The notes below the pieces were generated by a model. The model saw only the letters and a program-made list of their open reading frames with translations. It ran no database searches and was not told the DNA's origin. DNA of 64,000 nt from Coleophoma eucalyptorum (Eukaryota; Ascomycota; Leotiomycetes; Helotiales; Dermateaceae). The position numbers and the translations under genes were made by a program. Shown here piece after piece: positions 36,659-47,205 of this stretch. Where the stretch lies: positions 225,658 to 289,657 of the forward strand of contig JALRME010000041.1 in the NCBI GenBank assembly GCA_026120035.1, given 5' to 3'. Numbering within the stretch: the stretch's first letter is position 1; each line of letters opens with the position of its first letter.

Positions 36659-38263
36659 GGTAGATACTGGGGTGAGATTTCAGGTGATTGAATAGTTCCT
36701 GACTGGGAAGTCATAGATGGAAGGTTGATGTCAAAAGAAAAGGGTACCTTGCCCCGAACAACCTCGAGCCTCCTTGGTATTCGAAAGGCCAATAATGCTG
36801 ACCAAATTTCACCGCTTGATTCTTTGGCGTTCATTCAAAGTTTACGCATTCCCTTGCTTGCAGTCCCGCACGATTTACTATTGCGCAAAAGTCCTTATCA
36901 TGATGTAAGTGGCAAAAGAGTGTAAACTTAAGTTCTAATCCCGGTTATTCTACTATAATCTAACCGTTCTAGCTACAATATCAATCTATGCACCACCCAA
37001 TACAACTACCCGAAAACAGTGACTGAAATCCAGCTCGGTAGAAATCTAAGGCCCAGTCAAAAAGGGGTGGAATAGCGGTGCCTTGCATGTCACGTTCCAC
37101 AACGTAAGAAGTATGTAAAACTCAAAATTGCCCTCACTTCCCGGAGATTAACTTGCTATCGGCCATGGTTTTAGACTCTTGAAAATTTGCGGCTATAACC
37201 TGATTTTATGAAGTTAAAAGTTAAAAAGGGCCCATAGACTCAAGGCTCTAAATCTAGACTATATCTCCCTACAAACTTGCTTTGCTGTCTATGTGGCTTG
37301 TAAAATTACAAAGATATACCAAATTATTCTGGTGCACACATGGTTTACATAATATTTACTGCCTGACTGCCAAATTACGCAAGCAAACTTAAACGATACA
37401 GAAACGAAGGAGACGCTTCTATTGCTTTCTCGGACTGATTGGTCCTATGCATAGAAGCCAAGTGCAAACTAAACACCAATCCGGTTCGCTTATCTCTCCC
37501 AGTAATTTTGAGTGCGTCAAACCAAAGCAACAGCCTGTCTTTGTCAGGGTTCTCGATGTCGTCAACGGACTATGGCTACTATTCCTACCGTCTCGCAGTA
37601 ATTGGCCGATTTTGAAGACGGAGAGCTTTCGGTCTGAAAGGCATGGGTGCGATGCTAACAGCAGCTTAGCGTGTACTGTACTAATACCCCGATCAACATT
37701 CCGGGTATCAGGGCAGATGGCTTTAACATTCCCAATAAGCGCACCAGCATGATTTTGTTGATACTCAAAACTTTGCCTATAGAAATTCTGTGGCATAATT
37801 ATCTATAGATACGATTTGGTCTTCGCGAGCTCGAAGATCTGCTCGTATAAGTTTGTCTAACGGTGTGGTCGAAATAGAAAGGTTCGTTAAGATCATAACG
37901 AACTGCTGGGTTTAATGGCCAAGTGCAATGAAAACCTACGAGCTTGGCATTAGTATTAGTTGCGTCCGTCTGATTAATTTGAGCCCGCGGGGTCCATAGG
38001 GGAGTCTGGAGGCGATAAGGCGAATGGAACAGAAAGAGATCTTATTCGCCTCAAGAAACTCTATATATTTGTAAAGCTAGCTACCATAGCAAGACTCTGT
38101 CTTTATGACCGGGAAAAACACTGTATGTGTTCAAAGTTCTGGTATTAATAAAATTATCGCAGAGTAATTCATTTCAGCAATATATCTTCCACGATTGGTT
38201 ACTCCGGTGATAGATCAAAATATAGTCTCATATTATACAGTGGTAACCTTTGGTCACCAAATT
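36659..38263. other. Intergenic
   Basis: No recognised gene. Both strands are open for about 100-125 codons at 37419-37796, but neither translation resembles a known protein. Confidence 0.4.
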
Positions 38264-39868
38264 CTAGTTCGTCCTAACAGTTACTCTTCTTAATAGCAAT
38301 CGCGCAAAGCTGTTGCTCCAGACATCTAAAGTTAAAGAAAGACCATAAGCAACCAATGCAGCTATAACATATATCAGAATAGAGGCAAGACCTGTTGAAA
38401 CCAGATGCTGCCATTCTGTTGTGTTACCAAACCAAGGAGCTGTTATATTAAGCCAAAAATACCAACCGACAGTGTGTATAATAGCTCCATGTACCAAGTA
38501 CAGCATGAAAGAAATCTTCCCCAAGAATCTGCTGGTTTCTGTAGTGAAAATTGCCTGAAGACATTCAGAATTACTGATAGCAAGCGTTACATGCATAGCA
38601 GAGGTCAGAGTCCCGTACAGGTCACCAATCTTTTGCGTTGAGCCAAGGTTGTACAAAGCAACGATGAAATTCAAGATCCAAAAAATATTCAGCAGACAGT
38701 CGCCACCTTTCGTTGTAGCAAGAAACCGAGCGCAGCTGATCATCTGCGACTTGCACCTCTGCCGTAAATCTCCCGTAGGTCGTTGCTGTGGTACCAGCTC
38801 TGTTTGGAGCATTGTCCTAATATCCGCTTCCCATGTTTGACGGCAAAAGTGTATCTCAGCTAGTAGCGTTCCTCCAAGGAATGGCGCCATAAGTAGATTA
38901 TTGCTATGAAGCAATAATACAAATATTGCGCATAGTATCGGTAATCTGAAACGAACACAAGATAGGGCGAGTATAGTCGTGAATACTATCATTGATCCAC
39001 GAAATTCGACAGGGATAGTCCAGACATTTGGGTCGTATGGCGGTGCATAGCTAATTCCTGGAGGAAGCGGTTGAAAAGATTGCATGGGATCCGAAAGTTG
39101 CCAGACGTTTGCCCACCAATTATTCAATTGCATAGAGAGTGTGTCGAACTTGGGCGGTTGACGATGTCGGCCCATAGGTCCCATTCCATTATATAACCCA
39201 ATGTAGCTTGCAAGCATATCCCCAAACAGAACAGCTAATGTAGGCACATATAATCTCATCCATCGCCGAAAGACAGAGGAGCTTAATGAAGTCAAGATTT
39301 TTTGCTGCTGCCTTGTGTGGCAGTGACGAAGGGAACCGAGACTGATGGAGAATCCAGATACAACGAAAAATATTGCAACCATAGCAGGGCCAGCGTTCCA
39401 GAGGCAGACTGGCGATACGCCTGCGAACCATCGCGCGTATGAGAATAACACATTTTCGCCCACTCTCGGCGGCATAAAGAATTCAAAGGCGATATCAGTA
39501 TGGTGGAAGACCACAAACACACATGCTATACCACGAAGTCCGTCGAGCCACTCCGTTGAATACGTATTCTTCTTCTCAAGCTTATTTAGAAGTGCGAGGC
39601 CTGCATAATCACCAAAACGCAGTTTCAAAACTTGAACTGTTTTCGATAAGCACTTCAGGACGAGGCCAACCAAGGAAGTTCCTTTGTCGATTTCATAACT
39701 GTTATTGACCCTGGTAAAATGGCTGGGACTATCGTCGATATGAGGAGATCGGTTGGTGTCATTGTCGACTGGAGAACCTGCAAAGCTTGGAAGTATATCA
39801 TACGAGTAGCTTTCTGACGATTGTTTCTCATAGCTGTCTGACGATTGTTTCTCAGAAGCATGGGACAT
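38264..39868 (-). CDS. Acyltransferase-3 family membrane protein C
   Basis: A 534-residue intronless acyltransferase-3 paralogue. Landmarks are EWLDGLRGIACVFVVFHHTD with Arg112 and presumed catalytic His122 or His123, VAIFFVVSGFSISLGS, FRRWMRLYVP, NVWTIPVEFRGS and FLGKISFMLYLVHG. The N-terminus carries a short tandem duplication, EKQSSDSY then EKQSSESY at residues 6-21, from a 27-bp DNA repeat, and a Ser/Asp-rich tail of about 65 residues that would face the cytosol. A decayed duplicate of this gene lies at 62536-63785. It is divergent from the glycosyltransferase gene at 40783 with 0.9 kb between the starts, so the two may share a promoter region. Substrate unknown; O-acetylation of a sugar is the family's usual activity. 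Confidence 0.9.
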   Translation of the reverse strand: MSHASEKQSSDSYEKQSSESYSYDILPSFAGSPVDNDTNRSPHIDDSPSHFTRVNNSYEIDKGTSLVGLVLKCLSKTVQVLKLRFGDYAGLALLNKLEKKNTYSTEWLDGLRGIACVFVVFHHTDIAFEFFMPPRVGENVLFSYARWFAGVSPVCLWNAGPAMVAIFFVVSGFSISLGSLRHCHTRQQQKILTSLSSSVFRRWMRLYVPTLAVLFGDMLASYIGLYNGMGPMGRHRQPPKFDTLSMQLNNWWANVWQLSDPMQSFQPLPPGISYAPPYDPNVWTIPVEFRGSMIVFTTILALSCVRFRLPILCAIFVLLLHSNNLLMAPFLGGTLLAEIHFCRQTWEADIRTMLQTELVPQQRPTGDLRQRCKSQMISCARFLATTKGGDCLLNIFWILNFIVALYNLGSTQKIGDLYGTLTSAMHVTLAISNSECLQAIFTTETSRFLGKISFMLYLVHGAIIHTVGWYFWLNITAPWFGNTTEWQHLVSTGLASILIYVIAALVAYGLSLTLDVWSNSFARLLLRRVTVRTN

Positions 39869-40782
39869 AATGATGCTTGTGTTAAAAAGAAATCCGAGAG
39901 AAAGACTTTTGTTGTGCAGCTATGGTGAAAGGACTGGTCGGACCTACACCATTTTCCTGTTTGCGGTCTTTATAATACAGATAGGTATTCAATGACTTCC
40001 ATGACACTTGCCAAGGCCCACATGGAATGCTCTTTAAACCTGATCCCAGCATGCTTGCCAGCGATTTGATACCACTAAATAATTACCTTCGTTCTTCGGA
40101 GGACAACTGAACCGATGAGGTAGGTAGCTCTCTAGGTAAGGATAAAAGTACATTTTAATTATTCCGCTTTCATCCCAGAACCTTAATCACAAGTGCTCTA
40201 ATCTCCTCTCTCAATAAGAGAGTCGTGATGCCGGATGCTTCGGCCAGGCCTTAGGGTGGCGTGAGGCTGCGACTGCTGAATTCAGCTCTGCGGAAGGCTG
40301 GTCGCTGAGATGTTTCCGGACCATCTAGAATAGTAGTGGAATGATTGCAGGGAGATTCGCATTCTTAGGATTAAACTAGCGACCGTGGCACCGTGCACAT
40401 TAAAGTATGACTTAGGCACTGTGCCGAGACAGGAGTTCTATCAAGGAGAAGGACGCTTAATATTTGACGGCTACGACCAAACTGATCTGGTGTCTTGCCC
40501 TCAGTGAGGGCGGGTGGTCTAAATTCCTCTGTGAATCATTTTTAGTGAATTTAGAGTTTCGTCTCTTCAGGTATTTCCAGCGGTTACCTAAGCACGGAAT
40601 GGGAAAGATATGGAGTGAGACTCCCTAGGCAAGGCCCTCAAGGGTTTAGGGAAGAATGGCGAAGGAAAGGGGTCAAGTGCTTTGAGAAACAAAAGGCTTT
40701 ATTATGGAAATGCACTGATTACGGTCAACGCAAGCAGGCACTCAACAGCCCTTCAACTTGGAAATTGAGATCTAGTGTTGCA
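39869..40782. promoter_or_regulatory. Divergent intergenic region, acyltransferase C and glycosyltransferase
   Basis: 914 bp between two divergent starts. A minus-strand TATTATAAA at 39968-39976 sits about 100 bp before the acyltransferase ATG. The right part stays open in the glycosyltransferase frame up to 40615 but has no in-frame ATG before 40783, so it is treated as 5' leader. Confidence 0.4.
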
Positions 40783-42138
40783 ATGATTCTACTCGCAGAT
40801 TCCCGGCTGCAAAGCTCACGAACATTCAGTCAGCGTAGGCTAATCGCCGCTGCAGTTATTTCTGGTTTCATTATCTTGGGTCTGATAACACGCCTTGATC
40901 GAATACCGACCTCGATAAATGTTGTATGGCCTACTCATTCACCCGCATCGTTAAAACAACAAGATAGAGAATTGAAGGCTCTATGCGACAAAACGGACTG
41001 GACCCCAGGACTCTGGATACACTGTCACAGTGGTGCTGGTCCGAATGGAACAGCAATGAATGGCGGGCTCAACAATGCTCGCAATCGTTTACAGACGTGT
41101 CTTCGACTTGCCATTGATGCTGGCTCTGGCTTGATTATTGGCACCACGATGACAAGAGATCCTAAAAATCTGGTTAACACATCAGACTTAGAAGTTTGCC
41201 CAGATACATTCTTCAACATGGCAAATATGGAAATCCAACTACAACAAATCTGTCCACAGCTGAAGTTGAGACACTGCAGTGATTTAAGCGGTATAACTAC
41301 TGTGTTAAAACCTCCCCATAAGCCATGGCAAGCACCCAGTTTTATGTATGGCCAATTCAAGAACTGGCTTCAGCAGAATCTAGATACTGTCACCTACCGT
41401 ATTGATAGCTCGGCGATTAGCCCATCGAGCCCTGTGGCCGTGGACTTTGCAGATTCGTACAAAGGATGGAACTATCGAAAATCAAAGGAGCTGTCTACAA
41501 TACGGAAGAGTTTGTTTCGAACGCTGGAATACAACCCGGAACTCCTTGCTATTGGAGAAGAGTTGCAGAAGAGTCCACAGCTCATAAATGGCTACATTGG
41601 TATTCATCTTCGAGGTGAAGCTGACTGGCCGGCAGGATTTGGAGGGTTGGAGGTTCAGATGCAACTCTACATTGCAGAACTGACGCGGATCTCGGTCCAA
41701 AACACGCAAAATTCCAAATTTCAAAAGACGATATTTGTCAGCTGTGGCTCCGAAGAAGCTATCCAATTGTTTCGCACAAAGATTGAACCCCTCGGCTTTG
41801 AAGTCCATAGTAAGATCAGCTTACTGAGAGCGCTTGATCTTGACAAAGCTACAGCAGTCGAAGCTCTGAACTTCGATTCAAGAGCCATTGTGGAGTACGC
41901 GGTACTCGTCAAAGCGGATTATTTTTTGGGGCTAATCATGTCCACATTTTCCTCCCTCATAGCCTTTGCTAGAAGTCTAAACATGGAGGAGGATTTCTTT
42001 GAAGACTATGTTTTTCCTGGCAGCGTGCGGCTACCAAACAGCATACAACGCCACTACCCTGTAGCAGAAATGAAAGGAGATAATAAAACTATGCTGTTGG
42101 TAGTTAATGGAGATGATGTAATGGACTCGTTTCCTTGA
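40783..42138 (+). CDS. O-fucosyltransferase-like glycosyltransferase
   Basis: A 451-residue intronless type II membrane protein. After a short basic tail, residues 19-37 form a membrane anchor (LIAAAVISGFIILGLITRL), then a Golgi lumen domain. The block NGGLNNARNRLQTCLRLAID (93-112) matches the GGLNN/QxR signature of the protein O-fucosyltransferase superfamily (PF10250), and IHLRGEADW (274-282) sits where these GT-B enzymes have the donor-binding HxR motif. A C-terminal SSLIAFARSL block corresponds to the last nucleotide-binding segment. Donor and acceptor cannot be told; GDP-fucose is a guess from the family. Start: the first in-frame ATG is at 40783. It lies tail to tail with the nucleotide-sugar transporter 333 bp away, which supports a shared glycan role. 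Confidence 0.75.
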   Translation: MILLADSRLQSSRTFSQRRLIAAAVISGFIILGLITRLDRIPTSINVVWPTHSPASLKQQDRELKALCDKTDWTPGLWIHCHSGAGPNGTAMNGGLNNARNRLQTCLRLAIDAGSGLIIGTTMTRDPKNLVNTSDLEVCPDTFFNMANMEIQLQQICPQLKLRHCSDLSGITTVLKPPHKPWQAPSFMYGQFKNWLQQNLDTVTYRIDSSAISPSSPVAVDFADSYKGWNYRKSKELSTIRKSLFRTLEYNPELLAIGEELQKSPQLINGYIGIHLRGEADWPAGFGGLEVQMQLYIAELTRISVQNTQNSKFQKTIFVSCGSEEAIQLFRTKIEPLGFEVHSKISLLRALDLDKATAVEALNFDSRAIVEYAVLVKADYFLGLIMSTFSSLIAFARSLNMEEDFFEDYVFPGSVRLPNSIQRHYPVAEMKGDNKTMLLVVNGDDVMDSFP

Positions 42139-42471
42139 TTCAACTCAGATTAATAATATTGAAAGAGTATCTTTTGTCTTTTTTTCTCTCCTTTAATATC
42201 TTGTGATACAGTCAGAACAATCGCACCTTTTGGAGACGAACAAATATCACAGAGCACAACCTGCTACAAGATAATTAGATTAAATATCACATCCCAATAT
42301 ATAAGATATCTTGTTACAATTAATAATTATCTTATTTTATATGCAAAATATCTACAAAGCTTCTCAAATCAAGAAAGCTAAGAACGATTAATCTATAATT
42401 GTGACGCGCAGCTGATAAATTTACACAAATGTTGCCTGCGAGAGAAGTCGCCTCAGAAGGATGGGTTGGTC
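42139..42471. other. Short convergent spacer
   Basis: AT-rich 333 bp between two converging genes; it should hold both polyadenylation regions. Nothing else seen. Confidence 0.5.
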
Positions 42472-43566
42472 TTATGCAGTCGTCGTCCTCCAAACCTCCA
42501 TACTCAGAAATCCCACAACAAGTATACAAGCCAAAACCTTTGTGGCATCCGGCGTGAAAATTTTTGATCTTGAATTATCCTTATTACAATTGCTAGCATC
42601 CAAATGTGCCAGATCCTTGTCCAACGGCTCCTGGACATAGAAATTATATGTCCAGAGGCTTATACACACAATTCCACCTCCTAAGACTTTCCAAAAAGTG
42701 ATGGTTTGGGCTCGAAGCTCTGGCAGTACTATGTACTGGCTGATGGCAATCGTGATCAAAGATGCGGCCGTACCAATAAGCTTGAGTATGTTGTCTTTCG
42801 CACGCAGCACTGTTGCAACTGCAAAACCGGTGCAAGCTGTAATGATGACAAGGAGACTCATAGGGAAAACCAAAGAGGTCGCGGCTTCGGAGAGGCTGGC
42901 GCTGTTTGTCGGGATGAGAGGATAAGCAATGACAGAGAATATGAGGCCAAAAAAGTAAAGACATGCTTGGGAAGCCCAAAAATCACCAATCTTTGTCATC
43001 TTCTCTGTATTTATGCTTGCAAGTGCAGACAAAATGGCGATAGTTAGGCCTGCTGATGGTGCAATATACCATGCTGAAGCGTTTTGAGCGTCGGAAGTAC
43101 GAGATGGAATATTGAAAAGAATGAGACCTAAACAGAGGAATAACAATGAAGTCCAAGCGTAAGGATTTCTTTGTCGAGAAATCATATAATGGTGGAGTAT
43201 GCTTGTTGTTGGCAGCTTCATAAGCATGCAAACTTGCAGCAGACTTGGAGTTGTATGCGGTAGTACCATATAATATATCAAGTTGTTGACGAGATACAAC
43301 GCGGCTGGTGTGGCATATTGAAAAATGGTTCTAATTGAAGAACCAGATTTGGAGATCTCTAATGGTGATATGGACGACTCAAACGATATTCTGCGGTTGG
43401 AGGAGAGGAACAGCACTGCAACACAGAGCTTGATCGCTTCGGAGAGCGCAGCGACGAGAGCTGCTGAGATTTGGGGATAAGAGTGAAATACGTGGTATGC
43501 ATAATTAGCTCTTACAGTCTCGCAGGTGACGAAGAGGATGAAGAGAAATGAGGATGAGGGTGCCAT
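42472..43566 (-). CDS. Nucleotide-sugar transporter (UDP-galactose/CMP-sialic acid type)
   Basis: A 364-residue intronless protein with about ten hydrophobic segments of the nucleotide-sugar transporter family (PF04142), which exchanges cytosolic nucleotide sugar for lumenal nucleoside monophosphate across the Golgi or ER membrane. Family blocks: ALVAALSEAIKLCVAVLFLS, ATPAALYLVNNLIYYMVL, LLQVCMLMKLPTTSILHHYM, the SALASINTEK motif, and AVATVLRAKDNILKLIGTAA in the C-terminal half (compare 'KYADNILKGFATS' in characterised members). The last 50 residues include an acidic/Asn-rich cytosolic segment and a final helix. I start at the ATG at 43566; the upstream in-frame codon at 43572 is GTG. Specificity cannot be read from sequence; UDP-sugars are the commonest substrates. 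It is divergent from the GT92-like gene and supplies the logic for a lumenal glycan pathway. Confidence 0.9.
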   Translation of the reverse strand: MAPSSSFLFILFVTCETVRANYAYHVFHSYPQISAALVAALSEAIKLCVAVLFLSSNRRISFESSISPLEISKSGSSIRTIFQYATPAALYLVNNLIYYMVLPHTTPSLLQVCMLMKLPTTSILHHYMISRQRNPYAWTSLLFLCLGLILFNIPSRTSDAQNASAWYIAPSAGLTIAILSALASINTEKMTKIGDFWASQACLYFFGLIFSVIAYPLIPTNSASLSEAATSLVFPMSLLVIITACTGFAVATVLRAKDNILKLIGTAASLITIAISQYIVLPELRAQTITFWKVLGGGIVCISLWTYNFYVQEPLDKDLAHLDASNCNKDNSRSKIFTPDATKVLACILVVGFLSMEVWRTTTA

Positions 43567-44069
43567 TTTCACAATTTGAGGGGCGATTGCCTCAAAAGTC
43601 TCGGACGGATGTAGGCATTGTGATATTGAAAATCTTGCGTTGTTTTTCTATCTGGAAGATAGGTAAACCTTATCTCAAGTGAACAGCAAACCTTACTCCA
43701 GGTATTTCTGGAACTATCTTATGGCGAAATCCTTACTACAAGCCACAGTATTTCTTGAGAATGTTGAGCCTACCAGAACCCAAATAATGCGTGCCGCGTA
43801 GAGTAAGGGAGAAGGAGTAAGCGAGCTAGGTTTGTTTCCGCATGCAACTTTGACTTAGCTCGCTTGATGCGTGTGATGGATCATACTCCTGTTCACCAAT
43901 ACCCTGGTAGACTGCTACAAAGGACCACAGGGATTGACGTAAACAGACTTGAATGAATTAAAAAAAAGTATAATAAAGTTCGCGAGGATGTCTAGTTCGC
44001 ACCCAAGGGTTGCGAGACAAGCTAAATGCGAGTTGGAGAAAGGGTTCGAACCTCAACTGAAACTCAGAT
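43567..44069. promoter_or_regulatory. Divergent promoter region, transporter and GT92-like gene
   Basis: 503 bp between two divergent starts. No firm TATA box or operator was identified. The short spacing is consistent with co-regulation. Confidence 0.4.
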
Positions 44070-45461
44070 ATGAGTAAAAAACTTATATATGTCTCTTTCA
44101 CTCATTATTCTGATGTTGAGAAAACGGTGTGGCTTCTTGAGAGGTACATAATGCTCCGATCGCAGATTATAGACACCAGGTGGGCTGGGCTACGGTCAGT
44201 CCGCTGGAAAGTGATCATCATCCTTCTTTTTTCTCTGGTCTGCCTACATTATACGATTGAGAACATCTCTTCGTTCACGTGGGAGAGAGTAGCTATCATC
44301 CCGTCGTTATCATCTGGGCCCATTTCGTTATGGAATGGAGTCCGACCAGACGCAACAATAATGGACGAAGGATCGCCTGGTACCCATTTGGCATCGGCGT
44401 CAGGGTTGGTAACCATTCCTGATCAACAAATAGAGCAAGGGAAAGAGAAACTAGGAGGTGAAATTGCACAGAGCTTGCCTGCTGTATCCATGTCATCTAC
44501 TACCCTTTCTGCCTCAGTTACGAGTAATGCTTCACCAGGAACTTCCCAGAATGGGGCAGCATCGCCTACAGAAACTGCACAAAATCAGCCTACTACAACT
44601 ACATCTTTGAGCCCATCTCAGTCTTCAAAGGTCATTACTACCGCCAACTCCACTAACGAGTATATTGCTATCTGTATTGCGATAAAAGATCAGCGGCAAG
44701 ACCTCAAAGAATGGATGATACACCATTACCACCATCTTGATATTCGTCGGTTCTACATTATGGACGATGGATCCGAACCTCCTCTCTCGGTAATGAAAGA
44801 TGAAGAATTTGGCATACCACGTTCGGCTGTGACATTTAATTATCAAGACCGAGCGACGCGAGACCCGAAGATGCAACTGGCATTCTATGACCAATGTTTG
44901 CAGAAATATGGCGCACTACACACATGGATAGCTTTCATCGATGGAGATGAGTTCCTTGAAGTGAGTTCGCCAAACGAGACATTCCGGCACATTTTGGAGG
45001 AGTTCGAACACGATGAGAGTGTAGGAGGGCTTGGCGTTCAATGGCGAATGCATACCTCCTCAGGCTTACTCAAGAGGCCCGAATCCGTACGCAAAGCATT
45101 CACAACATGCATCTTCGATGATGAAGAAAACGATGGGTTGAATTCCGATAACAGGCATGTAAAAAGCATCGTGAAGCCTTCTAAGGCCCGTGGTGCGTCG
45201 AATCCACACATGTTTTGGCTACAGGCAGGTTATCGCAACGTCGGAGAGCACAATGATACAATCACAACCATGGCCTGGCGACAGCCGATCACGCGGGATC
45301 GGCTAGCATTGCATCACTATGCTCTAAAGAGTCGGGAGGAATATGAGGAGAAGATGAGTCGTGGCAATGGGATGACAGATCCGAAAGGGAATGCATTTTG
45401 GGACCGCATAGAGAAGATGCCTCATGTTGGTTGTCCAGAGATGTCCATGTATGATCCATAG
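44070..45461 (+). CDS. GT92-like glycosyltransferase, type II membrane protein
   Basis: A 463-residue intronless protein. Residues 47-61 (WKVIIILLFSLVCLHYT region) form the membrane anchor, followed by a Ser/Thr-rich stem to about residue 195 that is probably heavily glycosylated. The catalytic domain begins with EYIAICIAIKDQRQDLKEWM, then HHYHHLDIRRFYIMDDGSE, the DxD motif in WIAFIDGDEF (about 286-295), GGLGVQWRMHTSSG, and the C-terminal LALHHYALKSREEYEEKMSR (His-His-Tyr motif). This order is that of the DUF23/GT92 and Glyco_tranf_2_4 group of GT-A enzymes, whose characterised animal members are galactosyltransferases. The sugar here is unknown. An inner ATG at codon 28 could be the real start, since it would place the anchor about 19 residues from the N-terminus. 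Confidence 0.85.
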   Translation: MSKKLIYVSFTHYSDVEKTVWLLERYIMLRSQIIDTRWAGLRSVRWKVIIILLFSLVCLHYTIENISSFTWERVAIIPSLSSGPISLWNGVRPDATIMDEGSPGTHLASASGLVTIPDQQIEQGKEKLGGEIAQSLPAVSMSSTTLSASVTSNASPGTSQNGAASPTETAQNQPTTTTSLSPSQSSKVITTANSTNEYIAICIAIKDQRQDLKEWMIHHYHHLDIRRFYIMDDGSEPPLSVMKDEEFGIPRSAVTFNYQDRATRDPKMQLAFYDQCLQKYGALHTWIAFIDGDEFLEVSSPNETFRHILEEFEHDESVGGLGVQWRMHTSSGLLKRPESVRKAFTTCIFDDEENDGLNSDNRHVKSIVKPSKARGASNPHMFWLQAGYRNVGEHNDTITTMAWRQPITRDRLALHHYALKSREEYEEKMSRGNGMTDPKGNAFWDRIEKMPHVGCPEMSMYDP

Positions 45462-46728
45462 GTACACTTTTACGTTGGTAAAGTGGTAATGGGCCTATAT
45501 GAATATGCAATTACAAGTAACATAAGCACTTCTCTTCTATACAAACTTCGTAGTACTAAACTCGACGGAAAATATTGTTTCGTATCACTCCATCAGGATA
45601 GAATTTCACCCACAATATTCACAGACTACTGTTTGGAGAGATATCAACATCGTGACTTCCTTTTAGGAGAGGTTGCTATTCAGAACATAGTAATTCTCTT
45701 TAGCTTGCATTCAATAAACATAGGGATTTAGTATCTGAGCCGTCTAATTAATTTCCTCTAGTCCTCGTGCGGTGAATTGGACACTCTATTCAAATAATGC
45801 CAAAGATTAGTTAGAACACGCAATCTCATATTCACTACTGCTTATTAAATGCAATTAAGTATTGGTATACTAAGGTAACGAGCAATATCCTTCACACACA
45901 CTGAATTTGCTAACCGGTGATTTTGTAGCTCTCAGTAGATTTACTTGTATTGAGCACGATAACGAGATGACGAGCATAATCAACCTAAATCCCTGGCTTT
46001 AAACTACTCGTGGAATTTTTCATAAATCCCAACCTCTGTTTCGAAGATCTTTGCAACCTCGGCTCAATCCTTGCATGGGTTTTTCTGTGGCCTTCAACAG
46101 CACCTGAAAAGAACTCTGCCAGAATGAAGCCTGCTTTCATTTGACGCCACCCCTTTTTCAGAGTGCCATCTCTGCCTCTGCTTTTGACTCATTCTATTTT
46201 TGCGACTACAGTTTCTGCAGCGATTGCAGAGTGCCCGGAGTCGGCACTGTCAATGGCGAGGTGACTGAGGAAATGGTGCAGGCTGATGCCTATGGAACAG
46301 TTCAAGACGTCTTGTTATATTAAAGAGGTCTCACAATATATAAACTATCGCCAACTAAAAATTACAGCAAGGTATTATATATTATTTAACTCTCAAGAGT
46401 ACAGGTAGATGTCTTTCAGGGCTGCTCAGACACAAGACTTCATCATGAGTTAGATAGTATCCAACATTCTTAGAGTATACACTAAGTATCTCAGACAGTA
46501 CTATAAGTCTCAGAGTTGATTGAAGATATTAGGCAGCTAGTGGCACCTTTAAAACTCACAGTCAGGAGTACAACTGTCCCTTCCCTACCGACTAGAAGCT
46601 TATACTTGTATTTATATTGTCGGAATGATGTTACTTCACAGTGATTATGTGATAATATCACATGGTCATATACGCGAGAGGGGTACGTCCCCTTTTTGAC
46701 CTCACATTTGATAGATAGAATAGGAACC
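45462..46728. other. Intergenic
   Basis: No recognised gene; an unassigned ORF of 60 codons lies at 46141-46323. Confidence 0.4.
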
Positions 46729-47205
46729 ACCTACAACACTGCATTGCTCCATCAATTATTAGGGGAACCCAGGTGCTACTTGAGTAACAGAAACATTCTA
46801 CCTGGATAGAGACGCCCTTTGATGCAAATCCGAGTATAGCTGACTTGCAATTGTCAATTAAAACCTCAATATCAGAACATATTGGGTAGGTCGCAAGTGA
46901 GCCTACGGCTGTTATCGTTGGATTTGCTGTGTTACTTGGCGGCTTGGTGGACTCCTTTGCTTCAACATCCCCGACGCTACTGCAGAAACCTTCCAAGGAA
47001 CTAGGTCGCTATAGAGAGATGGAGCTGCGGTTGAAACGTATTTCGCACATATCTCCAAGGCACTGTCAAAATTATCGAGGAACTAATGACGTGCTACTAT
47101 ATCACAGACATGGTGCTTGGTTTGAAGCTCTCAAAATTTCCCAGCCAGGAGTTGCTGATTCATAGAAGCTGGTCCCATAGTCGATGCACGAACAGCTAGG
47201 ATCTG
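46729..47205 (-). pseudogene. Decayed two-domain cysteine-rich secreted protein gene
   Basis: One minus-strand frame shows two copies of a Cys-rich domain common in fungal secreted proteins. The first reads SFYESATPGWEILRASNQAP then CL-stop-YSSTS, and after more stops reaches SSLEGFCSSVGDVEAKEST. The second reads YPICSDIEVLIDNCKSA, VECFCYSSSTWVP and IIDGAMQCC. The shared pattern is (C)ESATPGF..L..SxQAxCLCYSSSxWxP..FDG...C. The stops in the first copy (TGA, TAA, TGA, TAG) and a lost ending make it a pseudogene. The signal peptide is not readable. The family is widespread and of unknown function. Confidence 0.55.

Noticed and set aside
37419..37796. Gene in the ORFs open on both strands
   Set aside because: Neither strand gives a recognisable protein; no splice sites or neighbours support it.
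40615..40782. N-terminal extension of the O-fucosyltransferase-like protein
   Set aside because: The frame is open but begins at GTG and has no ATG before 40783; the residues look like translated leader, and the membrane anchor is correctly placed when starting at 40783.
43567..43572. Start of the nucleotide-sugar transporter two codons earlier
   Set aside because: The codon at 43572 is GTG; the first ATG is at 43566.
44036..44060. tRNA-like T-loop GGTTCGAACC upstream of the GT92-like gene
   Set aside because: No D-arm, anticodon arm or acceptor stem could be formed with the preceding 70 bases.
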